From assembly GCF_014490035.1 (NCBI RefSeq), contig NZ_CP061008.1:2728001-2792000 (forward strand): DNA of 64,000 bases. Direction: 5' to 3'. This DNA is from Achromobacter xylosoxidans (GTDB lineage Bacteria > Pseudomonadota > Gammaproteobacteria > Burkholderiales > Burkholderiaceae_B). Below, one piece after another: positions 26,485-36,104 of the stretch. The position numbers and the translations under genes were made by a program. Position 1 is the first letter of the stretch. Each line of letters begins with the position of its first letter. The notes under the pieces were generated by a model. That model was not told where the DNA came from. It was given only the letters and a program-made list of their open reading frames with translations, and searched no databases.

Positions 26485-28605
26485 ATGCCTAAGAGCGCAA
26501 TAGACCCGATTACGGCGGGGGCCGCAGCGAACCTGGCGGCCGATCCCGCGGCGGCATTGGCCGTGGCGGATCCGTCCGCGCCAGGCCCCGGATTCATCGA
26601 TTTCCCGGGCAGCCCGTTTCACCTGTACCAACCCTATCCGCCGGCGGGCGATCAGCCCACCGCCATCGAGGGGTTGACCCAGGGGGTCGAAGACGGCCTG
26701 ATGTTTCAGACGCTATTGGGCGTGACGGGCTCCGGCAAGACCTACACCATGGCCAACGTCATCGCCCGCATGGGGCGCCCGGCGCTGGTTCTGGCCCCCA
26801 ATAAGACGCTGGCCGCCCAGCTGTACGCCGAAATGCGGGAGTTCTTCCCGAAGAACGCCGTCGAGTACTTCGTTTCGTACTACGACTACTACCAGCCCGA
26901 AGCGTACGTGCCGACGCGCGACCTGTTCATTGAAAAGGATTCGTCCATCAATGAGCACATCGAACAGATGCGGCTGTCGGCGACCAAGAGCCTGCTGGAG
27001 CGCCGCGACACCATCATCGTGGGCACCGTGTCGTGCATCTACGGTATCGGCAACCCGGGCGACTACCACGCCATGGTGCTGATCCTGCGCGCCGGCGACC
27101 AGATCTCGCGCCGCGAGATCCTGGCCCGCCTGGTCGCCATGCAGTACACCCGCAACGACGCCGAGTTCACCCGCGGCGTCTTCCGGGTGCGTGGCGAGAC
27201 CATCGACATCTTCCCGGCGGAAAGCCCGGAACTGGCGCTGCGCCTGACGCTGTTCGACGACGAGATCGAAAGCCTGGAGCTGTTCGATCCGCTGACCGGC
27301 CGCATCCGCCAGAAGCTGCCGCGCTTTACCGTCTATCCCGGTTCGCACTACGTCACGCCGCGCGACACCGTGCTGCGCGCCATTGAAACCATCAAGGAAG
27401 AGCTGCGCGAACGGGTCAAGCGCTTCGTCGACGACGGCCATCTGGTCGAGGCGCAGCGGCTGGAGCAGCGCACCCGTTTCGACCTGGAAATGCTGCAGGA
27501 GCTGGGCTTCTGCAAAGGCATCGAAAACTACTCTCGCCACCTGTCCGGCGCGGCGCCAGGCGAACCGCCGCCCACCCTCATCGACTACCTGCCGTCCGAT
27601 GCGCTCATGTTCATTGACGAAAGCCACGTCACCATCGGCCAGTTGGGCGGCATGTACCGGGGCGACCGCGCGCGCAAGGAAACGCTGGTGCAGTACGGCT
27701 TTCGCCTGCCGTCGGCGCTGGACAACCGGCCGCTGAAACTCGAGGAATTCGAGGCTCGGATGCGCCAGTGCGTGTTCGTGTCGGCCACGCCGGCCGCCTA
27801 CGAGAAAGAGCACACCGACAACGTCGTGGAACAAGTGGTGCGGCCTACCGGGCTGGTCGATCCGCTGGTCGAGGTCCTGCCGGCCCGGACCCAGGTCGAT
27901 GACCTCCTCGGGCAGATCAAGGCGCGCGTGGCGCAAGCGGAGCGCGTGCTGGTCACCACGCTGACCAAGCGCATGGCGGAGGACTTGACGGACTTCCTGA
28001 GCGAGCACGGCGTCCGAGTGCGCTATCTGCATTCGGATATCGACACCGTCGAGCGCGTGGAAATCATCCGCGACCTGCGCCTGGGCACCTTTGACGTGCT
28101 GGTGGGGATCAACCTGCTGCGCGAAGGGCTGGATATTCCCGAAGTGTCGCTGGTCGCGATCCTGGATGCCGACAAGGAAGGCTTCCTGCGTTCGGAACGC
28201 AGCCTGATCCAGACCATCGGGCGTGCGGCGCGCAACCTCAACGGCCACGCCATCCTTTATGCGGACCGCATCACCGATTCGATGCAGCGCGCCATGGAGG
28301 AAACCGAAAGGCGGCGCGCCAAGCAGCTGAAGTTCAACGCCGACCACGGCATTACCGCCCGGGGCGTGCAGAAGGCCGTGCGCGAACTGATTGATGGCGT
28401 GGTCGCGCCGACGCAGCACGACGCGCTCGAGGCCGCAGTTCCGGCCGAGTTCCTGAAGGACGAAAAGGCCCTGGCCCGCGAGATCAAGCGCCTCGAAAAG
28501 CTGATGATGGATCATGCCCGGAACCTCGAGTTCGAACAGGCGGCTGCGGCGCGCGACGCGCTGACCGCGCTGAAGCAGCGCGTGCTGCTGGACGGGGCGG
28601 TGTAG
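26485..28605 (+). CDS. uvrB: UvrB, nucleotide excision repair helicase-like subunit
   Basis: The 706-residue product contains Walker A GVTGSGKT (residues 79-86), the beta-hairpin [17 protein letters not shown]-like FIDESHVT, helicase motif [11 protein letters not shown], and a C-terminal UVR domain. It verifies DNA damage handed over by UvrA and recruits UvrC. With the ATG at 26485, about 45 Ala/Pro-rich residues precede the usual PAGDQPTAI start region; a longer or shorter start is possible. I found no CTGT-N8-ACAG box in the 75-base gap upstream. Confidence 0.97.
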   Translation: MPKSAIDPITAGAAANLAADPAAALAVADPSAPGPGFIDFPGSPFHLYQPYPPAGDQPTAIEGLTQGVEDGLMFQTLLGVTGSGKTYTMANVIARMGRPALVLAPNKTLAAQLYAEMREFFPKNAVEYFVSYYDYYQPEAYVPTRDLFIEKDSSINEHIEQMRLSATKSLLERRDTIIVGTVSCIYGIGNPGDYHAMVLILRAGDQISRREILARLVAMQYTRNDAEFTRGVFRVRGETIDIFPAESPELALRLTLFDDEIESLELFDPLTGRIRQKLPRFTVYPGSHYVTPRDTVLRAIETIKEELRERVKRFVDDGHLVEAQRLEQRTRFDLEMLQELGFCKGIENYSRHLSGAAPGEPPPTLIDYLPSDALMFIDESHVTIGQLGGMYRGDRARKETLVQYGFRLPSALDNRPLKLEEFEARMRQCVFVSATPAAYEKEHTDNVVEQVVRPTGLVDPLVEVLPARTQVDDLLGQIKARVAQAERVLVTTLTKRMAEDLTDFLSEHGVRVRYLHSDIDTVERVEIIRDLRLGTFDVLVGINLLREGLDIPEVSLVAILDADKEGFLRSERSLIQTIGRAARNLNGHAILYADRITDSMQRAMEETERRRAKQLKFNADHGITARGVQKAVRELIDGVVAPTQHDALEAAVPAEFLKDEKALAREIKRLEKLMMDHARNLEFEQAAAARDALTALKQRVLLDGAV

Positions 28606-28752
28606 CAGCGGATTACGTGTCTAAATGTTTCTTTTCGCTGACTGGCGGCTGAATATTGCCAAAACCTGTTGCGTTGCAATCAGGCTGCCACGATTCGCCC
28701 GGATATCTGCATTCAGTGTTCATGAGAGAGATCAGAATTTCTTCATAAGTTA

Positions 28753-28781
28753 TTGATTTTATTGAAAAAATATTGATACTG
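28753..28781 (+). promoter_or_regulatory. Candidate promoter in AT-rich gap after uvrB
   Basis: The 250 bases after uvrB are AT-rich and hold no believable gene. TTGATT (28753-28758) and ATACTG (28776-28781) are spaced 17 bases apart, about 75 bases before the phosphatase start. A weak match, sequence only. Confidence 0.3.
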
Positions 28782-28855
28782 TATTTGCCGGGCCAGAATC
28801 CCGCAGACGCAAAAAAAGCTTGCCTTATCTCGGGTTTTCCCGCACACTTACTCCC

Positions 28856-29347
28856 ATGATGACCAAGGTACTTTTCGTTTGCATGGGCAATATCTGTCGC
28901 TCGCCGAGCGCAGAGGGCGTGTTTCGCCATTTGGTGAACGACGCGGGTTTGGGCGATGTGGTTCGCATCGACTCCGCGGGCACGCACGCGTTTCACATCG
29001 GCGAGGCGCCTGATGCCCGGGCGCAGGCCGCAGCGCGCAAGCGCGGCTACGAGATCACGCACTGCGAAGCGCGTCAGGTCACCGCGGAAGATTTCCGCGA
29101 TTTCGACTTGATCCTCGCCATGGATTGGGACAATCTGTCCGCCATGCAGCAGCAGTGCCCCAAGGCCTACCAGCACAAGCTGATGCTGCTGATGCGCTTT
29201 GCCAATGAGTTCGAAGAGGCCACCGTGCCCGATCCGTACTATGGCGGCGCCGATGGTTTCGGCAAGGTCCTGGACTACCTGGAAGACGCCTGTCAGGGTG
29301 TACTTGAGCTGGTGCGCAAGCGCGCGACCCAGTACCAGGCGGCGTGA
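28856..29347 (+). CDS. Low-molecular-weight protein tyrosine phosphatase
   Basis: The 163-residue product has the phosphatase loop C9-MGNIC-R15-S in its first strand (VLFVCMGNICRSPSAEG) and the general-acid motif DPYYGG. Bacterial members remove phosphate from tyrosine kinases involved in exopolysaccharide export or have housekeeping roles. No kinase or polysaccharide gene is nearby, so the target is unknown. A terminator follows, and the isc operon begins 194 bases later. Confidence 0.92.
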   Translation: MMTKVLFVCMGNICRSPSAEGVFRHLVNDAGLGDVVRIDSAGTHAFHIGEAPDARAQAAARKRGYEITHCEARQVTAEDFRDFDLILAMDWDNLSAMQQQCPKAYQHKLMLLMRFANEFEEATVPDPYYGGADGFGKVLDYLEDACQGVLELVRKRATQYQAA

Positions 29348-29402
29348 TCCGCTTGTTCCGCAGGGCTGCCCGCCGGGCGGTTCTCGGAGGTGCTTGGCAG
29401 TG

Positions 29403-29429
29403 AAAAACCGCGCGAATGCGCGGTTTTTT
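29403..29429 (+). terminator. Intrinsic terminator before the isc operon
   Basis: AAAAACCGCGC-GAAT-GCGCGGTTTTTT, a perfect 11-base stem with a T-run, 55 bases after the phosphatase stop. It isolates iscR from upstream transcription. Confidence 0.9.
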
Positions 29430-29467
29430 CTAGCCGGGAGCCATACCAAATTAGTCGGGAATAGGCT

Positions 29468-29492
29468 ATACTTGAGGCAATTACTCGGGTAT
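29468..29492. promoter_or_regulatory. Type 1 IscR binding site
   Basis: The 25 bases fit 21 of 25 positions of the type 1 IscR consensus (ATASYYGACTRWWWTAGTSRRSTAT), with facing arms ATACTTGAG and CTCGGGTAT. It overlaps a TATACT that could be the -10 element and lies 49 bases before iscR. A further TAGTCGGGAAT half site is at 29452. This predicts repression by cluster-loaded IscR. Confidence 0.7.
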
Positions 29493-29541
29493 TGACCGCT
29501 GGATTCGCCTGCGGCCATTGCCGAATCACTGGGAACCTACC

Positions 29542-30084
29542 ATGCGGCTAACTACCAAGGGGCGTTTCGCCGTGACTGCCATGATCGATCTGGCTATGCG
29601 GCAGCATAGCGGTCCGGTCACTCTTGCGGCCATCAGCCAGCGTCAGAACATCTCGCTGTCCTACCTGGAACAGCTGTTCGGGAAACTGCGTCGCCACGAA
29701 CTCGTGGACAGCGTGCGCGGCCCTGGGGGCGGCTACTCGCTCGCGCGCCTCGCCCGCAACGTTACCGTTGCCGACATCATTTTCGCCGTCGATGAACCCC
29801 TGGACGCCACCAGCTGCGGCGGCAAGCGGGACTGTACGAGCGGCAACGACGGCAAGCCGGGCAAGTGCATGACGCACGAACTCTGGGCTACGTTGAATCG
29901 CAAGATGGTGGATTACCTGGATTCGGTGTCCCTGCAGGATCTCGTCGATCAGCAGCGCGTGCGCCAACTGCAGGAAGCCAACAATCAAGCGCAGGCTTGC
30001 GCGGTGCGCGTGAACCGGGTGGGGGGCGCCAACAACGCCGCCAACGCCCCGGCCGCGACCGTCGCCGCCAATGCCACCGTATAA
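29542..30084 (+). CDS. iscR: IscR, Rrf2-family Fe-S-sensing repressor
   Basis: The 180-residue product has the Rrf2 winged helix (MRLTTKGRFAVTAMIDLAM, NISLSYLEQLFGKLR) and the cluster-binding cysteines C92, C98 and C109 plus H112. In E. coli the spacing is C92-C98-C104-H107; here five extra residues (around GNDGKPGK) lie between the second and third cysteine. When loaded with [2Fe-2S] it represses its own operon; a type 1 site is upstream. The C-terminus has an Ala/Asn-rich tail. Confidence 0.96.
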   Translation: MRLTTKGRFAVTAMIDLAMRQHSGPVTLAAISQRQNISLSYLEQLFGKLRRHELVDSVRGPGGGYSLARLARNVTVADIIFAVDEPLDATSCGGKRDCTSGNDGKPGKCMTHELWATLNRKMVDYLDSVSLQDLVDQQRVRQLQEANNQAQACAVRVNRVGGANNAANAPAATVAANATV

Positions 30085-30105
30085 GCAGTATCAGGAGTTG
30101 TAGAA

Positions 30106-31317
30106 ATGACCACCCGCCCGATCTATCTGGATTATTCCGCCACGACGCCCGTCGACCCCCGCGTCGTGGACAAGATGGTGCCCTGGCTGTACGACAATTT
30201 CGGCAACCCGGCATCCCGCAGCCATGCGTTTGGCTGGGAATCCGAAGAAGCCGTCGAGCGCGCCCGTGAAGAAGTCGCCAAGCTGGTGAACGCCGATCCG
30301 CGCGAAATCGTCTGGACCTCCGGCGCCACCGAATCCAACAACCTGGCGATCAAAGGCGCCGCCAACTTCTACCAGGAACGCGGCAAGCACATCGTCACCG
30401 TCAAGACCGAGCACAAGGCCGTGCTGGACACCTGTCGCGAACTCGAGCGCCAGGGCTTCGAAGTGACCTATCTGGACGTCAAGGACAACGGCCTGATCGA
30501 TCTGGACACCTTCAAGGCCGCGCTGCGCCCCGATACCGTGCTGGTATCCGTGATGATGGTGAACAACGAAATCGGCGTGATCCAGGACGTCGCAACGCTG
30601 GGCGAGATCTGCCGCGAAAAGGGCATCATTTTCCACGTGGACGCCGCCCAGGCGACCGGCAAGGTGGAAATCGACCTGCAAAAGCTCAAGGTCGACCTGA
30701 TGTCGTTCTCGGCTCACAAGACCTACGGCCCCAAGGGCATCGGCGCCCTGTACGTGCGCCGCAAGCCGCGTATCCGCATCGAAGCGCAGATGCACGGCGG
30801 CGGCCACGAGCGCGGTTTCCGCTCGGGCACGCTGGCCACGCACCAGATCGTCGGCATGGGCGAAGCTTTCCGCCTGGCCCGCGAGGAAATGGGCACCGAG
30901 AACGAGCGCATCCGCATGCTGCGCGACCGCCTGTGGGCTGGCCTGTCGCAGATCGAAGAGGTCTACCTCAACGGCGACATGGACCAACGCGTCCCGCACA
31001 ACCTGAATGTCAGCTTCAACTACGTCGAAGGCGAGTCCCTGATCATGGCGATCAAGGAACTGGCCGTCTCCAGCGGCTCGGCCTGCACCTCGGCCAGCCT
31101 GGAACCGTCCTACGTGTTGCGCGCCCTGGGCCGCAACGACGAACTGGCGCACAGCTCGATCCGCTTCACGCTGGGCCGTTTCACGACCGAAAAGGAAGTG
31201 GACTACGCCATCGAGTTGCTCAAGAGCCGCGTCGGCAAGCTGCGCGACATGTCGCCGCTGTGGGAAATGGCCAAGGAAGGCATCGACTTGAACACCGTGC
31301 AGTGGGCTGCGCACTAA
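30106..31317 (+). CDS. iscS: Cysteine desulfurase IscS
   Basis: The 403-residue product is a class V aminotransferase with PLP lysine K205 ([12 protein letters not shown]) and the persulfide cysteine C327 in [10 protein letters not shown]. It takes sulfur from cysteine and delivers it to IscU for Fe-S assembly and to other acceptors for tRNA thiolation. It is 21 bases after iscR with a CAGGAG ribosome site. Confidence 0.98.
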   Translation: MTTRPIYLDYSATTPVDPRVVDKMVPWLYDNFGNPASRSHAFGWESEEAVERAREEVAKLVNADPREIVWTSGATESNNLAIKGAANFYQERGKHIVTVKTEHKAVLDTCRELERQGFEVTYLDVKDNGLIDLDTFKAALRPDTVLVSVMMVNNEIGVIQDVATLGEICREKGIIFHVDAAQATGKVEIDLQKLKVDLMSFSAHKTYGPKGIGALYVRRKPRIRIEAQMHGGGHERGFRSGTLATHQIVGMGEAFRLAREEMGTENERIRMLRDRLWAGLSQIEEVYLNGDMDQRVPHNLNVSFNYVEGESLIMAIKELAVSSGSACTSASLEPSYVLRALGRNDELAHSSIRFTLGRFTTEKEVDYAIELLKSRVGKLRDMSPLWEMAKEGIDLNTVQWAAH

Positions 31318-31350
31318 GCGCCCGCGCCTAGAAATTCGTGGAGAATTAAC

Positions 31351-31758
31351 ATGTCTTACAGCACCAAAGTCCTGGATCACTACGAAAACCCGCGCAACGT
31401 CGGTTCGTTCGACAAGTCGGACGAGTCGGTCGGCACCGGCATGGTCGGCGCGCCCGCCTGTGGCGACGTGATGAAGCTGCAGATCAAGGTGAACGAAGCC
31501 GGCGTGATCGAAGACGCGCGCTTCAAGACCTACGGCTGCGGTTCGGCCATCGCTTCCAGCTCGCTCGTGACCGAATGGGTCAAGGGCAAGACGCTCGACG
31601 AAGCCATGAACATCCGCAACACGCAGATCGCCGAAGAACTGGCCCTGCCGCCCGTGAAGGTGCACTGTTCCATCCTGGCCGAAGACGCGATCAAGGCCGC
31701 GGTGCAGAACTACAAAGAAAAGCATTCGGCCCCGGCTGAAGCTGCTGTGGCGGGCTGA
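31351..31758 (+). CDS. iscU: Fe-S scaffold protein IscU
   Basis: The 135-residue product has the three cluster cysteines C37, C63 and C106, the aspartate D39 and H105, and the HscA recognition motif LPPVK (residues 99-103). Nascent clusters are built here before HscA/HscB-driven transfer. A short Ala-rich tail (APAEAAVAG) extends beyond the E. coli length. Confidence 0.98.
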   Translation: MSYSTKVLDHYENPRNVGSFDKSDESVGTGMVGAPACGDVMKLQIKVNEAGVIEDARFKTYGCGSAIASSSLVTEWVKGKTLDEAMNIRNTQIAEELALPPVKVHCSILAEDAIKAAVQNYKEKHSAPAEAAVAG

Positions 31759-31760
31759 AC

Positions 31761-32084
31761 ATGTCCGTTACCCTGACCCAACAGGCTGCCACCCATATCG
31801 GCCGCTACTTGCAGAAGCGCGGAAAGGGTATCGGCTTGCGGCTCGGCGTTAGGACCACGGGCTGCTCCGGCATGGCCTACAAGCTCGAGTACGTGGACGA
31901 CGTGGCGCCGGAAGACGTGGTGTTCGAAAGCTTCGGCGTGAAGGTCTTCATCGACCCGAAAAGCCTGTCCTACCTGGACGGCACCGAACTCGATTACGCC
32001 CGTGAAGGCCTGAACGAAGGCTTCAAGTTCCGCAACCCCAACGAAAAGGCGACCTGCGGCTGCGGCGAGTCGTTCACGGTGTAA
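31761..32084 (+). CDS. iscA: A-type Fe-S carrier IscA
   Basis: The 107-residue product has the A-type cysteines C35, C99 and C101 (GCSGMAY and CGCGESF). It carries clusters from the scaffold to target proteins. It begins 2 bases after the iscU stop codon. Confidence 0.97.
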   Translation: MSVTLTQQAATHIGRYLQKRGKGIGLRLGVRTTGCSGMAYKLEYVDDVAPEDVVFESFGVKVFIDPKSLSYLDGTELDYAREGLNEGFKFRNPNEKATCGCGESFTV

Positions 32085-32087
32085 GTC

Positions 32088-32600
32088 TTGGCTGGTGACG
32101 ATCACTTCGGCCTGTTCGGCTTGCCGGCGCGTTTCGATCTGGACGCCCAGGCGCTTGAGACTGCGTGGCGTACCGTCGCGGCGCAGGTGCATCCCGACCG
32201 CTACGCCACTGCCAGCCCCGCGGAACGCCGCGTGGCCATGCAGTGGGCGGCTCGCGCCAACGAGGCTTACCGCCTGTTGCGCGATCCCTTGCTGCGGGCG
32301 CGCTACCTGTGCGAGCAGGCCGGCGTGGACCTGCAGACCGAGAGCAACACGGCCATGGACCCCGAGTTCCTGATGCAGCAGATGACCTGGCGCGAGATGC
32401 TGGACGACGCACGCGACGACGCCGACGCCCTGGCGGCCTTGCAGGCGGAATTGCAGCAGGCGCGCGCCGCCATGCGCGCCACGCTGGCCCGTCTGATCGA
32501 CCAGGACCGCGACTACGCGGCGGCGGGGCTCAAGGTGCGGGAGTGGATGTTCGTGGAGAAGTTGGCGGAAGAACTGGCGCACGCCCAGCCCGCCGCATAG
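32088..32600 (+). CDS. hscB: HscB co-chaperone (J-domain protein)
   Basis: The 170-residue product starts DHFGLFGLPARFDLD after a TTG codon at 32088, 3 bases behind the iscA stop, and has the J-domain HPD at QVHPDRYA, then the C-terminal IscU-binding helices. It brings IscU to HscA and stimulates its ATPase. No ATG is available at the expected position, so TTG is the likely true start. Confidence 0.95.
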   Translation: MAGDDHFGLFGLPARFDLDAQALETAWRTVAAQVHPDRYATASPAERRVAMQWAARANEAYRLLRDPLLRARYLCEQAGVDLQTESNTAMDPEFLMQQMTWREMLDDARDDADALAALQAELQQARAAMRATLARLIDQDRDYAAAGLKVREWMFVEKLAEELAHAQPAA

Positions 32601-32672
32601 CCCAGGCCGCGCCGGGGCGTCCGCGACACGGGCGCCGGCACAGCGCCGCCTACTGACCATAAAAACAGAATC

Positions 32673-34535
32673 ATGGCCTTATTGCAGATATCAGAGCCTG
32701 GCGAATCGCCCGCGCCTCACCAGCGCAAGCTGGCGGTCGGGATCGACCTGGGCACCACCAATTCCCTGGTTGCGGCCGTGCGCAGCAGCGTCGCCGAAGT
32801 GCTGAGGGACGAGCAAGGCCACGCCTTGCTGCCTTCCGCCGTGCGCTATTTCGCCGGCGGCAAGGTCACCACGGGGCGCGAACCGCTCGCGCAGCAGGCC
32901 GAGGATCCGCTGAATACCGTTGTGTCGGTCAAGCGTTTCATGGGCCGTTCGCTGGAAGAGGCGCGCGCCAGCCGTGCGCCGTACGAATTCGTGGACGCGC
33001 CCGGCATGGTGCGCATCCGCACCGTCCAGGGCGACCTGAGCCCGGTTGAAGTGTCGGCGCAGATCCTGGCCGTTCTGCGCCAACGCGCCGAAGACGTGCT
33101 GGGCGATGACCTGGTCGGCGCGGTCATCACGGTGCCCGCCTATTTCGATGACGCCCAGCGCCAGGCGACGCGCGACGCCGCCCGTCTGGCCGGCCTGAAC
33201 GTGCTGCGCCTGCTGAATGAACCGACCGCAGCGGCCATTGCCTACGGCCTGGATAACGCGGCTGAAGGCGTGTACGCCGTGTACGACCTGGGCGGCGGCA
33301 CGTTCGATATTTCCATCCTGCGCCTGACCCAGGGCGTGTTCGAGGTCATTGCCACCGGCGGCGATACCGCGCTGGGCGGTGACGACTTCGATGCCTTGAT
33401 CGTCGATCATGTGGTGGCCGGGCTTGCCGCGGGCGAGTTTTCGCCGGCGGACCGCCGCCGCTTGCTGATGGCGGCGCGCGCCGCGCGCGAGGCCTTGTCG
33501 GACGCCGATGCGGCCGGCCTGAAGCTGAAATTGTCCGACGGCAGAACCGTGGACACGAGCCTGACGCGGGCCGCATTCGAAGAACTGGCCCAGCCCCTGA
33601 TCGTGCGCACGCTGGACTGCGCGCGCCGCGCCTTGCGCGACGCATCGCTGACGCCGGCCGACGTGCGCGGCGTGGTGATGGTCGGCGGCGCCACGCGCAT
33701 GCCGGTCGTGCGCGCTGCCGTGGGCAAGCTGTTCGGCACGCAACCGCTGACGGACCTGGATCCCGATCAAGTGGTGGCGCTGGGCGCCGCCTTACAGGCC
33801 AATCTGCTGGCGGGCAACCGCGCTCCCGGCGAAGACTGGCTGCTGCTGGACGTGATCCCGCTGTCCTTGGGGCTGGAAACCATGGGCGGCCTGGTGGAGC
33901 GCATCATCCCGCGCAACAGCACGATTCCGGTGGCGCGCGCCCAGGAATTCACGACCTTCAAGGATGGCCAGACGGCCATGAGCATCCATGTGGTGCAGGG
34001 CGAACGCGACCTGGTCTCCGATTCGCGCTCGCTGGCCCGCTTCGAGCTGCGCGGCATTCCGCCCATGGTGGCGGGCGCAGCCCGCATCCGCGTGACCTTC
34101 CAGGTGGACGCCGACGGCCTGCTGAGCGTGACCGCGCGCGAGCAGAGCAAGGGCGTCGAGGCCATGGTGTCGGTCAAGCCGTCCTATGGCCTGACCGACG
34201 ACGAAATCGCGCAGATGTTGGCCGACAGCGTGGCGCAAGCCGACACCGACGCCCGCGCCCGCATGCTGCGCGAGCAACAGGTGGACGCGCGCCAACTGGT
34301 CGAGTCGGTGCAGGCCGCGCTGGCCGTCGATGGCGACCTGCTGGATGCCGAAGAACGCAAGCGTGTGGACGCATGCCTGCAGGCTGCCATCGCCGCTCAG
34401 GACGCGCAGGACGTGGACACGGTGAAGGACGCGGTCCAGGCCCTGTCGGCCGCGACCGACGATTTCGCTGCGCGCCGGATGGACCGCAGCATCCGCGCCG
34501 CGCTGGCGGGCCGCAAACTTGATGAGATTGCCTGA
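32673..34535 (+). CDS. hscA: HscA, Hsp70-type chaperone for Fe-S assembly
   Basis: The 620-residue product has the Hsp70 signatures [12 protein letters not shown] (from residue 23), [14 protein letters not shown] and [13 protein letters not shown], and a substrate-binding domain lacking the long DnaK tail. It binds the LPPVK motif of IscU. It lies 72 bases after hscB; that gap has no terminator. Confidence 0.97.
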   Translation: MALLQISEPGESPAPHQRKLAVGIDLGTTNSLVAAVRSSVAEVLRDEQGHALLPSAVRYFAGGKVTTGREPLAQQAEDPLNTVVSVKRFMGRSLEEARASRAPYEFVDAPGMVRIRTVQGDLSPVEVSAQILAVLRQRAEDVLGDDLVGAVITVPAYFDDAQRQATRDAARLAGLNVLRLLNEPTAAAIAYGLDNAAEGVYAVYDLGGGTFDISILRLTQGVFEVIATGGDTALGGDDFDALIVDHVVAGLAAGEFSPADRRRLLMAARAAREALSDADAAGLKLKLSDGRTVDTSLTRAAFEELAQPLIVRTLDCARRALRDASLTPADVRGVVMVGGATRMPVVRAAVGKLFGTQPLTDLDPDQVVALGAALQANLLAGNRAPGEDWLLLDVIPLSLGLETMGGLVERIIPRNSTIPVARAQEFTTFKDGQTAMSIHVVQGERDLVSDSRSLARFELRGIPPMVAGAARIRVTFQVDADGLLSVTAREQSKGVEAMVSVKPSYGLTDDEIAQMLADSVAQADTDARARMLREQQVDARQLVESVQAALAVDGDLLDAEERKRVDACLQAAIAAQDAQDVDTVKDAVQALSAATDDFAARRMDRSIRAALAGRKLDEIA

Positions 34536-34544
34536 TAACACGCT

Positions 34545-34886
34545 ATGCCGAAACTGACCGTATTGCCTCATCCCGACTACTGCCCGGAAGGCGCCGTGAT
34601 CGAAGACGCGCCCAAGGGCGTGTCGATCTGCCGCGTGCTGCTGGACAACCATATCGACATCGAACACGCGTGTGAACTGTCGTGCGCCTGCACGACCTGT
34701 CACGTGGTGGTCAAGCAGGGCTATGCTTCGCTGGAAGACGCCACCGATGACGAAGAGGATCTGCTGGACAAGGCCTGGGGCCTGACCCCGACCTCGCGCC
34801 TGTCCTGCCAGGCGCTGGTGACGGACGCCGACCTGACGGTCGAGATCCCCAAGTACACCATCAACCACGCCAAAGAGGGCCATTGA
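34545..34886 (+). CDS. fdx: Isc-type [2Fe-2S] ferredoxin
   Basis: The 113-residue product has cluster cysteines C43, C49, C52 (CELSCACTTC) and C88 (SRLSCQA) in the adrenodoxin-like pattern. It supplies electrons for cluster assembly on IscU. Its TGA stop overlaps the ATG of iscX (ATGA). Confidence 0.97.
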   Translation: MPKLTVLPHPDYCPEGAVIEDAPKGVSICRVLLDNHIDIEHACELSCACTTCHVVVKQGYASLEDATDDEEDLLDKAWGLTPTSRLSCQALVTDADLTVEIPKYTINHAKEGH

Positions 34887-35080
34887 TGAAGTGGACCGAT
34901 ACCTACCAGATCGCCGAGGCGCTGCTCGACGCGCATCCCGACGTGGATCCCAAGACGCTGCGCTTCGTGCAGCTGCGCGAGTGGGTCCTGGCCTTGCCGG
35001 GCTTCAACGACGACCCCGCACATAGCGGCGAGAAGATCCTGGAGGCCATCCAGATGGCCTGGATCGACGAGGCGGACTGA
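34886..35080 (+). CDS. iscX: IscX (YfhJ), Fe-S assembly modulator
   Basis: The 64-residue product starts MKWTDTYQIAEALLDAHPDV and contains VQLREWVLALPGF and ILEAIQMAWIDE, matching IscX. It binds IscS and iron and tunes assembly. The start is ATG 34886, overlapping the fdx stop; an in-frame TTG one codon before is less likely. Confidence 0.95.
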   Translation: MKWTDTYQIAEALLDAHPDVDPKTLRFVQLREWVLALPGFNDDPAHSGEKILEAIQMAWIDEAD

Positions 35081-35095
35081 TCGCCAAACCAGAAG

Positions 35096-35118
35096 CGCTC
35101 CCTGCGGGGAGCGTTTTT
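35096..35118 (+). terminator. Terminator of the isc operon
   Basis: CGCTCCC with facing GGGAGCG around a 4-base TGCG loop, followed by five T residues, 16 bases after the iscX stop codon. Confidence 0.88.
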
Positions 35119-35219
35119 GTTTTTGAGCGCTGGCGGATCCGGACCGATCCCGCCGCGGGCATGCCCGCCACGGTATCATCAAGGGTCTTCCCGTTGTCCT
35201 TACCTGCCTGAGTCTACCG

Positions 35220-36104
35220 ATGCCCGCTGCCCAATTGCGCTTTGGCCTGGCCGCCAACCGGCTGCACCACGAAACTCCCGATGCCGCGCTGTTTACCTGG
35301 CTGCGCGCGTGTTCCGGCACGATACGCGAGCTGGGCGTGCAGTTGCACACCGTCGGCCGCACCCATGACGCGATCGTGCGCGAGGGCATGCTGCAGGGCT
35401 ACGGCGGGTTGATCCGCTATCCCTACGGCCGCGAAGGCGGCCTGATGAAGCTGGTGGCCCGGGTGACGGAAGGGCGTGACGGGCAGGCGCCGTTCGACGG
35501 CGCGATCTACCTGATCGATCCCGTCGACCCGTCATCGATTTTTCCGGAAGCGCTGGCGCTCAAGCGCCAATGCATCACGCACGGCCGTCCGTTCATCTCG
35601 ACGCTTGCGGGCGCCATCGAATGGATGGAAGTCGAACGCGTCCATGCCGGCTTGCCGCCGGACGTCTCGGCTTCGCGCCATTTCAACTTCACCGGCCAGA
35701 CGGTGGCGCTGATCGCCCACGATGCGCTCAAGGACGAAATGGTCGCGTTCGCCAGCGAGCATTTCGACGTGCTGTCGCGATTTGCGCGGCGCGTGGCCAC
35801 GGGTACCACCGGCGGCCGCTTGAACGAGCTGGCCTGGTCGCGCGGCTGGCCCAAGGATACGCCCTGGGTGCACCGTTATCTCAGCGGGCCGCTGGGCGGC
35901 GATGCCCAGATTGCGGAGCTGGTGCTGGAACACCAATGCCAGCGCGTGATCTTTTTCGAGGATCCGCATGTGGCGCGCCAGCACGAGGCCGACATCCAGC
36001 TACTGGAACGCGCGGTGCGCGTAGTGACCGAGTCCGCCACCTGCGCCACCTCGCCGACGGTGGCGCGGCGCTGGGCGCAGGCGGTGGAAAAGCGCGTTAT
36101 CTGA
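35220..36104 (+). CDS. mgsA: Methylglyoxal synthase with an extra N-terminal MGS-like domain
   Basis: The C-terminal half (residues about 158-294) matches methylglyoxal synthase: ALIAHDALKDEM, ATGTTGGRL (193-201), SGPLGGDAQI with D228, and FFEDPHVARQHEADI with H255 and D258 at the catalytic spacing. It would convert dihydroxyacetone phosphate to methylglyoxal. The first 150 residues look like a second copy of the fold (FGLAANRLHHE, HTVGRTHDAI, YPYGREGGLM, YLIDPVDPS) without the catalytic Asp/His. E. coli MgsA has only about 150 residues. The stop overlaps the convergent LysR gene by 8 bases. Confidence 0.82.
   Translation: MPAAQLRFGLAANRLHHETPDAALFTWLRACSGTIRELGVQLHTVGRTHDAIVREGMLQGYGGLIRYPYGREGGLMKLVARVTEGRDGQAPFDGAIYLIDPVDPSSIFPEALALKRQCITHGRPFISTLAGAIEWMEVERVHAGLPPDVSASRHFNFTGQTVALIAHDALKDEMVAFASEHFDVLSRFARRVATGTTGGRLNELAWSRGWPKDTPWVHRYLSGPLGGDAQIAELVLEHQCQRVIFFEDPHVARQHEADIQLLERAVRVVTESATCATSPTVARRWAQAVEKRVI

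Noticed and set aside
28606..28855. Small genes in the AT-rich gap after uvrB
   Set aside because: No frame with a ribosome site and coding-like codon use; treated as promoter and leader sequence.
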